This document shows positions 1 through 5,623 of a stretch of DNA of 7,832 nt, in pieces. How positions within the stretch are numbered: position 1 is the first letter of the stretch; each line of letters opens with the position of its first letter. This DNA is from an uncultured Opitutia bacterium (GTDB lineage Bacteria > Verrucomicrobiota > Verrucomicrobiia > Opitutales > UBA953), in NCBI GenBank assembly GCA_903895475.1, contig CAITUF010000249.1, forward strand, positions 1-7,832. Direction: 5' to 3'. The position numbers and the translations under genes were made by a program. The notes beneath the pieces are model-generated. The model made no database searches. It had not been told where the DNA came from and worked only from the letters and a program-made list of their open reading frames with translations.

Positions 1-216
1 GGCCACTGGCATGAGTTCGAAGGCCGTCCGTTGATGCCGACGTTCCATCCCAATTACCTGCTCCACAATAGTAGCCTGACAGCGAAGCGCACGGTCTGGG
101 AAGACTTCCTGCTCGTCATGGAGAAGGTCGGACTGGTGCCCACTGAAAAGCAGCGCGCGTTTTTCCTCGCTCCGCCGCGCCCGGTTTCGACGGATGACGT
201 GGACGTCGACGCTTAG
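1..216 (+). CDS. Uracil-DNA glycosylase, family 4-like, C-terminal fragment
   Basis: This is the 3' end of a gene that enters from the left edge; 71 codons plus TAG are visible in frame 1. Residues 12-21 read MPTFHPNYLL, which matches the C-terminal HPxxL active-site motif of uracil-DNA glycosylases, especially the family 4/5 form with a preceding Pro-Thr. It is followed by a Lys-Arg and VWEDF segment (residues 29-36), the usual final helix of this family. Such enzymes remove uracil from DNA to start base excision repair. Families 4 and 5 usually carry an iron-sulfur cluster, but its cysteines would lie outside the window. The protein ends in an acidic DDVDVDA tail. The stop codon overlaps the stop of the convergent argA gene by four bases (TTAG). 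The superfamily call is fairly secure. The exact family is less certain because motif 1 is missing. Confidence 0.8.
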   Translation, partial: GHWHEFEGRPLMPTFHPNYLLHNSSLTAKRTVWEDFLLVMEKVGLVPTEKQRAFFLAPPRPVSTDDVDVDA

Positions 217-1538
217 CGCACCGAGGCCGCGAGCTTCTTCAACGGGAACTGCAGGACGTGCGAATTGCGGCCGCTGGCTTTGAGTTCCTGGCGGCGCACC
301 GCCGGCAGATCCTTGAGCGAGGCCGCGACGAACCCACAGGACGACTGGAAGAAGCCCGAGGTCTGGGTCGTGAGGGCGAGTAGTTTCTTGGCGCCCCGGT
401 CCTTGGCCCGGAGTTTGGCATACTCAACGAGCTTCTTGCCGACGCCGCGGCCGTGGTAGAACGGCTGGACGTAGAGCGCCCCGAGTTCCATGGCTTTGCC
501 ATCGGGGTAGGTACGAAGGGCGGCGCAACCGATGATGCTATCGTCGATTTCGTAGACGAAAAAGTCGGCGATTGATTGTTCAATCTGCTGGCGGGTGCGG
601 AGGACGAGGGCCTCGGACTTCGCCCCATGTTTGGCGAGGTTGTAGAGGGCTTGGGCGTCCTTCTTCTTGGCCTGCCGAATGCGGTCGTAGTCGTTGGCGT
701 GCACCATTGTGCCGAGGCCGACCTTATCAAAAATCTCCGTCAAGAGGCCACCGAAGACCCGTCCGTCCAAAATGTGCGCCCGGGGGACGTCTTCATCTAG
801 GGCCTTGGCGGCTTGGGCAGCCTTGCTACGGATACGGGGATCGAGGTTCACCTTCTTATCGGCGAGTAAGGTCTTAAGTTCGTCTTCCGGTAGGTTAATT
901 TTCACGACACCATTGACCTGCAAGCCCGGGAAGGGGGTGAGGTAGATGAGCTTGGAAGCGCCCATCGCCACGGCGAGTTCCATGGCTAAGTGGTCGCTGT
1001 TGACGCGGAGGGACTGACCTTCGCGGTCGCAGACAATCGGCGTCACGAGCGGCAGGATATCCTGCGCGAGCATGGACTTCAGGATGGCGGCGTCGACTTT
1101 CTCGATCTTGCCGCTGAAGAGGTGGTTGCGGCCTTTGATCACGCCGACGTTCGTGGCACGGACGGCGTTGGTAATCGCGCAACGCAGACCCGCCTGCGTT
1201 AAGTGTTCCAAGACGGTCTGGGAGACGAGCGCGGCCGCTTCCCGGGCCAGTGACATCGTCGGGGCGTCGGTGACACCTTCGCCTTGGATATCGGAGAGGG
1301 CCACATTGTGCTCCCCGGCGAGGGCGACGAGCTGGTGGCCGATGCCATGGACCAAGACGACCTTGATCGATAGGCTGCGGAGGACGGCGATATCGGTGAC
1401 GATATTCGTAAAATTCTCGTGGCTGACAATGGAGCCATCGACCGCGATCACGAAGACATGATCACGGAACATCGGGACGTAACGGAGGATTCCCCGAAGG
1501 TCGGTCGGCTTCATGGCGCGCTCACGCTGGCTGGACAT
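213..1538 (-). CDS. argA: N-acetylglutamate synthase (amino-acid N-acetyltransferase), ArgA type
   Basis: The product transfers acetyl from acetyl-CoA to glutamate, the first step of arginine synthesis, in the cytoplasm. It has 441 residues, close to the roughly 443 of E. coli ArgA. Residues about 20-280 form an amino-acid-kinase fold, with VLVHG at 61-65 and a VNSDHLAMELA stretch from 179. Residues about 285-435 form a GNAT domain, with the acetyl-CoA loop YHGRGVGKKL at 361-370 and FFQSSCGF at 396-403. In the kinase domain the first glycine-loop position reads IAVDG (31-35) rather than the IKLGG of true acetylglutamate kinases. This fits a non-catalytic, regulatory kinase fold, which in this family binds arginine for feedback inhibition. 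The ATG at 1538 was chosen because AAGGA lies 6 nt upstream; the alternative ATG at 1514 (residue 9) has no such site. It is divergent from the recombinase gene and convergent with the glycosylase gene. Confidence 0.92.
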   Translation of the reverse strand: MSSQRERAMKPTDLRGILRYVPMFRDHVFVIAVDGSIVSHENFTNIVTDIAVLRSLSIKVVLVHGIGHQLVALAGEHNVALSDIQGEGVTDAPTMSLAREAAALVSQTVLEHLTQAGLRCAITNAVRATNVGVIKGRNHLFSGKIEKVDAAILKSMLAQDILPLVTPIVCDREGQSLRVNSDHLAMELAVAMGASKLIYLTPFPGLQVNGVVKINLPEDELKTLLADKKVNLDPRIRSKAAQAAKALDEDVPRAHILDGRVFGGLLTEIFDKVGLGTMVHANDYDRIRQAKKKDAQALYNLAKHGAKSEALVLRTRQQIEQSIADFFVYEIDDSIIGCAALRTYPDGKAMELGALYVQPFYHGRGVGKKLVEYAKLRAKDRGAKKLLALTTQTSGFFQSSCGFVAASLKDLPAVRRQELKASGRNSHVLQFPLKKLAASVR

Positions 1539-1587
1539 ACCGAATCCTTATGGACTCATCGGACCTTTCCGCAATACTGGATGAAAC
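1539..1587. promoter_or_regulatory. Divergent spacer, presumed promoter region of argA and the recombinase gene
   Basis: These 49 bp separate two divergently transcribed genes, so promoters for both should lie here or just inside the genes. Only weak sigma-70-like matches are visible. On the plus strand TGGACT (1551-1556) and AATACT (1573-1578) are spaced by 16 bp. That would place transcription start almost at the recombinase ATG and give a nearly leaderless mRNA. On the minus strand TTGCGG and CATAAG, also spaced by 16 bp, could serve argA but overlap its ribosome binding site. No clear ARG box or other operator was recognised. The regulatory role is inferred from the arrangement, and the hexamers are low-confidence. 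Confidence 0.4.
1545..1549 (-). promoter_or_regulatory. Ribosome binding site of argA
   Basis: On the minus strand the bases read AAGGA, with six bases between them and the ATG at 1538-1536. It is the only good Shine-Dalgarno match in front of any start codon in the window, and it decides the argA start over the downstream ATG at 1514. Confidence 0.6.
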
Positions 1588-2535
1588 ATGGGAGCCCCTC
1601 GTCGAAAGAAAGCCACGGTGGTCCCGCCTGACCTGCAGGAGTCCGTCGACGCCTTCTTGGCCTACCTGTCGCTGGAGCGTGGGTTGGCGAAGTTAACGGT
1701 GGCGGCCTACGAGGACGACTTGGCCCGGTTCACGGCGCACTGCGCCCGCTTGGGCAAGGAGCGCTGGACAGAGGTCGGTTTGGCCGAGGTGGAGTCATGG
1801 GTGAAGTCCCTGGATCGTCTCGGCCATGCCGCTGCCTCGCTGTCACGCCGGCTTTCCGCGGTGCGGACCTTTTCCGCTCACCTGGTGCGGAGTGGCCTCC
1901 GTCGCGATGACTTCACCGAACTCGCCCGGGGTCCGAAGTTTCGCCGGACCTTGCCGGGTACGTTGACCGCCGAGCAGGCCGCGAAGGTCGTGTCGGCGCC
2001 CGATACTTCCACGCCCCAAGGCCTGCGCGACCGTGCGATGCTCGAGCTCATGTACGGCTCGGGCTTACGCATCTCCGAACTCTGCGGGGTCGAACTGCAG
2101 GCGCTCGATTTGGAGTCCGCCTTGGTCCGCGTTCGGGGTAAGGGCTCCAAGGATCGCGTCGTGCCCGTGGGCGAAACCGCCATCGTCGCAGTGCGGGCTT
2201 ATTTAGAGAAGGGCCGTCCGGCACTGACGCGTAAAAAAACTGGGAGCGCGGTTTTCCTCAGCGCCCGCGGCCAAGCGCTGTCCCGTAAGACCTTTTGGTT
2301 GAGTGTGAAGCAGGCCGCTGCGCGCTCGGGGGTCGACGTACCAGTTAAGCCGCACCTCTTACGGCACGCCTTTGCGACCCACCTCTTGGCAGGTGGCGCC
2401 GACTTACGTTCAATCCAAGAGATGCTCGGGCATGCTGACATCGCCACGACGCAGGTTTATACGTCGGTCGAACGCAGCGCCTTGAGCGATGCCCACCGTC
2501 AGCATCACCCGCGCGGCCGTAAGCCCGGGGCTTAG
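1588..2535 (+). CDS. xerD: Site-specific tyrosine recombinase, XerC/XerD family (XerD-like)
   Basis: The product is a 315-residue tyrosine recombinase; in this family the Xer enzymes resolve chromosome dimers at dif. Residues about 15-105 form the N-terminal SAM-like DNA-binding domain, with LERGLAKLTVAAYEDDLARF at 29-48. Residues about 125-300 form the catalytic domain. All six catalytic residues are present with the spacing seen in E. coli XerD: R161 (SGLRISEL), K185 (GKGSKDR), H256 and R259 (HLLRH), H282 (LGHADI) and nucleophile Y291. The LGHADIATTQVYT wording and the HHPR ending favour XerD over XerC, but the paralogue choice is inference. The family usually has about 298 residues. The ATG at 1588 has only a weak GGA upstream. 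A GTG at 1618 preceded by a purine-rich stretch would give a 305-residue protein, so the start is uncertain. The stop overlaps the nuoN stop. No dif-like site, partner integrase or phage gene is visible, which argues for a chromosomal Xer. Confidence 0.88.
   Translation: MGAPRRKKATVVPPDLQESVDAFLAYLSLERGLAKLTVAAYEDDLARFTAHCARLGKERWTEVGLAEVESWVKSLDRLGHAAASLSRRLSAVRTFSAHLVRSGLRRDDFTELARGPKFRRTLPGTLTAEQAAKVVSAPDTSTPQGLRDRAMLELMYGSGLRISELCGVELQALDLESALVRVRGKGSKDRVVPVGETAIVAVRAYLEKGRPALTRKKTGSAVFLSARGQALSRKTFWLSVKQAAARSGVDVPVKPHLLRHAFATHLLAGGADLRSIQEMLGHADIATTQVYTSVERSALSDAHRQHHPRGRKPGA
2520..2534. repeat. Short inverted repeat across the convergent stop codons
   Basis: TAAGCCCGGGGCTTA has perfect 7-base arms around a central G. 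As RNA it could fold into a six-pair stem with a three-base loop on either strand. It covers the end of the recombinase gene and contains the nuoN stop codon. No U-tract follows on either side, so it is not a standard intrinsic terminator. A weak bidirectional 3'-end hairpin is possible, as is chance. Confidence 0.45.
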
Positions 2536-4031
2536 TTGCGGAACGCGAGGAGGCTTCCGAGAATCGTCGCTGCCGACAGCGCACCGATGAGGAAGCGCGA
2601 CGTGAACGAGATTTCTAGCGGTACGACTTCTTCTTGGTCGTCGGTCGGACGGACCACGGCTTCGCGGAGGATGGCAAAGTAGTAGTGGATACTGATCGCA
2701 ACGCTAAGGAGGGCAGCGCCGAAGACCCACCAAAGGTTGAGCTTGGCGAGGAAGATGAGGATCAGAAGCTTGGCAAAGAAGCCGATGGAAGGCGGGATGC
2801 CGGCGAGCGAGCCGATACCGAAGCCAAGGGCGCTGGCGAGAATCGGGGAGCGCCGCAGCAGGCCGCGGAGGCCGAGTAACGGACGGTGATGGTCATCCGC
2901 CACCGGGAGCTCGATGAGGGCCTGCGAGACGAGGAACGTGCCAATCGCGTAGGCGATGAGGTAGATCGAGAGGAGCTGCGGGCCGTCGTTGGTGCCAGCG
3001 ATGACCACCGCGGCGATGGCGGCGAGCAGGAAGCCAGCATGCGAAACGCCCGAGAGGGCCAGCACGCGCTTCACGTCGGTCGTAGCAAGGGCGGCGAGGT
3101 TGCCGACCAGTAGCGTGAGGATGGCGGCGATGGCCAGTAACGGGGCGAGCTTAGGGGTCAGCGGGGCGAAGGGACCCGTGACGAGGAGTAACAGCGTGAA
3201 GGCACCGGCGGCTTTGGAGGCCGTGCCGAGTAGCGCCGTCGTGGGCGTGGGGGCGCCTTGATAGACGTCAGGAATCCAAGCATGGAACGGGAACGCACCG
3301 AGCTTGAAGGCGGCGCCACCCAGGATGAGCGCGAGGCCGACCAGCGTCAGAGCGCTCCCCTTGCCAGCCGCAAGCGCGGTGTTGATTTGGTCGAAGTTAA
3401 GCGAGTCCACTCCAGGGCCGCCGAGCGAACCGTAGACGAGCACGATGCCCATGAGGAGCAACGCGGAGCTCAGGCCGCCTGCGACCAGGTACTTCACGCC
3501 GGCTTCGAGCGAGGCTTGGCTGCGACGCAAGTAGCCGACGAGGACGTAGAGGCCGACGGCCGCCGTTTCGAGGCTGACGAACAGCGTCACAAAGTGGTTG
3601 GACTGCGCGAGCAGCATGAAGGCCGCGGTGACGACCAAGAGGACATGGTGATAGTCCGCGATGGGGGCGGGACGTTCTTTGAAGAAGCGGACAGCGAGGA
3701 AGCTCGTTAGCAGGGCGCTGAGTAGGAATGTCAGGCGGATGCCTTGGGCGGAGTCAGCGGAGAGTTTCGTCAGGCCAGCAAAGAACGCGGTCGGCTCGGC
3801 TGGGTTCCAAGCCGTGCCGCCTTGCAGCGCCATGATCATGACTAAGGCGAGGCCGATGCGGGCGGTGGTCGGGATGAGCCAGCGTAGGGACTTCGGCAGC
3901 GTCATCGCTTGCACGAGGCAGAACAGCGCTAGGCCCGCGACGCAGATTTCAGGCAGGATCGACGCCCAATCCGCATTGCGCGGGGCGAGGGCCTTGAAGG
4001 CGACGTCGATGTTGGCGAGCGAGGAAATCAT
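2532..4031 (-). CDS. nuoN: NADH-quinone oxidoreductase subunit N
   Basis: The product is one of the three antiporter-like proton-translocating subunits of respiratory complex I in the cytoplasmic membrane. It has 499 residues, slightly more than E. coli NuoN (485), and is hydrophobic with about 14 predicted membrane helices. Key residues are visible: E155 in SLETAAVGLYVLVGY (TM5 Glu), K243 in AAFKLGAFPFH (TM7 Lys), the WIPDVYQGAPTP loop at 252-263, K273 in TASK, K321 in TTDVKR, H331 and K421 in GFFAKL (TM12 Lys). The TM5 motif is slightly unusual, having ETAAVG where ELxSxP is common. The ATG overlaps the nuoM stop (ATGA), so translation is probably coupled; no Shine-Dalgarno sequence precedes it. 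It is the last gene of the nuo operon and ends in a four-base overlap with the convergent recombinase gene. Confidence 0.95.
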   Translation of the reverse strand: MISSLANIDVAFKALAPRNADWASILPEICVAGLALFCLVQAMTLPKSLRWLIPTTARIGLALVMIMALQGGTAWNPAEPTAFFAGLTKLSADSAQGIRLTFLLSALLTSFLAVRFFKERPAPIADYHHVLLVVTAAFMLLAQSNHFVTLFVSLETAAVGLYVLVGYLRRSQASLEAGVKYLVAGGLSSALLLMGIVLVYGSLGGPGVDSLNFDQINTALAAGKGSALTLVGLALILGGAAFKLGAFPFHAWIPDVYQGAPTPTTALLGTASKAAGAFTLLLLVTGPFAPLTPKLAPLLAIAAILTLLVGNLAALATTDVKRVLALSGVSHAGFLLAAIAAVVIAGTNDGPQLLSIYLIAYAIGTFLVSQALIELPVADDHHRPLLGLRGLLRRSPILASALGFGIGSLAGIPPSIGFFAKLLILIFLAKLNLWWVFGAALLSVAISIHYYFAILREAVVRPTDDQEEVVPLEISFTSRFLIGALSAATILGSLLAFRN

Positions 4032-5620
4032 CGGGCGGAAGGGGCAGGAGTAGTGGCCTTAGGGGCAGCGGGCGGGATGACGGGGACGGCCGGAGTCTTG
4101 GGGCTGGCGGAGCGGAGGGCCGCCGCGGCGATACCGCGGGCATCGGTGTTCGTGCACTGGGTGACGAGCGAAGGGACGAAACCAATGGTCATCGAGGCAC
4201 CGAGCAGAAGTGTGGCGGCCAGACGTTCGGTGAAGCCAAGATCACCGAAGGGCGCATGGGCCGCCCGTTCTTCGATGTGCTTGGAGGCTGGTCCGAAAAA
4301 GACCGTGGCGACCGCACGCAGCGCGTAGATGGCGGAGACGACGACGGTGGAGGCGACCAAAGCCTGGACCCAGAGTGGTTCAGCGCGCAGGGAGAGGAAG
4401 ACGCCGATTTCGCCCCAGAAGTTACCGAAGCCAGGGAGACCGATAGAGGCCATGGTGGCAGCGATGAAGAAAGCCGCGAGGACGGGCGTGCGGGCGGCGA
4501 GGCCACCGAGTTCTTCGAAGCGGTAAGTGCCGGTGCGCGTGCGCACGGCGTTAGCGAGCAGGAAGAGGGCGGCGCAGGACAGTCCGTGCGCGACCATCAG
4601 GAAAATCGCGGCGTCGATACCGGCCGCTTCGCCCTTGGCCGTGCCGACCCAGAGACCGAGGAAGATTGGGCCCATGTGGGCCACCGAGCTCCAAGAGAGC
4701 AGCTGCTTTAGGTCGCGCTGCGCCATGCAGATTAGGCCGACGATCAAGAGGTTCGCTAAGGCGCACCAGAAGAACCATTGGCCGAGGGTGCCTTGGCCAA
4801 TTTGCATAGAGGCGGCGGCAATCATGACGATGCCGTAGAGACCGAACTTCTTGAGCGCACCCGCGTGCAGCATCGAGACTGGGGTGGGGGCGGCGGAGTA
4901 ACCCGGGGCGGCCCAAGAGTGGAAGGGGAAGAGCGAAGCCAGCGTACCCAAGCCGAAGAGCGTCATTGCACCCGTCGCGGCGGGCAGCGGGGCATCCGCC
5001 GCAAAGAGACCTTGGAATAGTGCGGCGAAGGTCGCGTCGTTCCAGCTGAGGCCCGCCACCTCCATCGCAATCAGGATCCCACCCAGCGAAAGCATCGCGC
5101 CCACCGTCAGGTAGATCGCCATCTGCATGGCCGCCGACCGGCGCCCTTCGCCGCCCCAGAAGAGCGTCAGGATGAACGTGGGGATCAGCGCGAATTCGTG
5201 GAAGAAGTAGAAGCCGATAATATTATCGGTGGCGAACACGGCGAGCGTGCCGCCGAACATGAACAAGATGAGGCCGAGGTAAGTGGTGCGGGCTTCCACT
5301 TCCTGGATGAGGGCTTTGAGGCCAGCGGCGAGGCCGACGATAGCGGTCATGGCGAAGAGCGGCGCCGAGACGCCATTCAGGCCGAGCTTAAAGAGCCAAG
5401 GTCCATCCACGCGGAGTCGGAGGATAGCATCGAGCGGACCCGACACTGGTAAGAGGAACCAGAGGACGACGGCGGCGGGAACTGCGAAACCAAGGAAGGC
5501 GAGGCCTGAGACCCCACTGCGTGGTAAGACGCGGCCAGCGAGGAGAATCAGGCCGATCAGGACCGGTAGGAAGATTGCCGTAACCAGCAACCAAGCGTTG
5601 AGCGTGCTAAAAGTATCCAT
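4028..5620 (-). CDS. nuoM: NADH-quinone oxidoreductase subunit M (divergent form)
   Basis: The product is the middle antiporter-like proton channel of complex I, between NuoN and NuoL. It has 530 residues against 509 in E. coli, with about 14 membrane helices. Residues expected for proton transfer are kept: E142 in FFHEFALIP (TM5), K258 in LKKFGLYG (TM7), K305 in RDLKQLLSW, H345 in VAHGLS and E404 in GNFWGEIG (TM12). The loop before TM7 is unusual. Residues 231-245 read FPFHSWAAPGYSAAP, where most NuoM proteins have PFHxWLPDAHxEAP, and LHAGALKK replaces the common LAGxLLK. The extra length is a C-terminal tail (about 492-530) rich in Pro and Ala after the last helix. The gene starts 3 nt after nuoL, with no Shine-Dalgarno sequence, and overlaps nuoN by ATGA. 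Identity is secure from position and core residues, although the sequence is clearly off the main NuoM pattern. Confidence 0.92.
   Translation of the reverse strand: MDTFSTLNAWLLVTAIFLPVLIGLILLAGRVLPRSGVSGLAFLGFAVPAAVVLWFLLPVSGPLDAILRLRVDGPWLFKLGLNGVSAPLFAMTAIVGLAAGLKALIQEVEARTTYLGLILFMFGGTLAVFATDNIIGFYFFHEFALIPTFILTLFWGGEGRRSAAMQMAIYLTVGAMLSLGGILIAMEVAGLSWNDATFAALFQGLFAADAPLPAATGAMTLFGLGTLASLFPFHSWAAPGYSAAPTPVSMLHAGALKKFGLYGIVMIAAASMQIGQGTLGQWFFWCALANLLIVGLICMAQRDLKQLLSWSSVAHMGPIFLGLWVGTAKGEAAGIDAAIFLMVAHGLSCAALFLLANAVRTRTGTYRFEELGGLAARTPVLAAFFIAATMASIGLPGFGNFWGEIGVFLSLRAEPLWVQALVASTVVVSAIYALRAVATVFFGPASKHIEERAAHAPFGDLGFTERLAATLLLGASMTIGFVPSLVTQCTNTDARGIAAAALRSASPKTPAVPVIPPAAPKATTPAPSAR
5214..5229. 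repeat. 16-bp perfect palindrome inside nuoM
   Basis: CCGATAATATTATCGG is a perfect palindrome with two 8-base arms, AT-rich in its core and standing out in a GC-rich coding stretch. On the minus strand it encodes the TDNIIG residues just before TM5 of NuoM (about residues 131-136). The symmetry may arise by chance from the Asp-Asn-Ile-Ile codons. Binding by a dimeric protein cannot be excluded. It lacks the 6-bp spacer of a dif site. Confidence 0.5.
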
Positions 5621-5623
5621 GGG

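Noticed and set aside
1588..2535. The recombinase as the integrase of a mobile element or integron.
   Set aside because: Catalytic spacing and wording fit chromosomal XerD. No attachment site, direct repeats, tRNA, cassette array or phage genes are present, and composition resembles its neighbours.
3258..4711. Long open frames of about 150 codons on the plus strand, antisense to nuoN and nuoM, with very charged predicted products.
   Set aside because: Their charged composition is what results from reading the reverse complement of codons for hydrophobic residues. They match no family I know and lie opposite well-supported membrane subunit genes.
5214..5229. A dif recombination site for the nearby Xer protein.
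   Set aside because: The palindrome has no 6-bp central spacer, does not match the known XerC and XerD half-sites beyond short AT-rich stretches, and lies within conserved nuoM codons.
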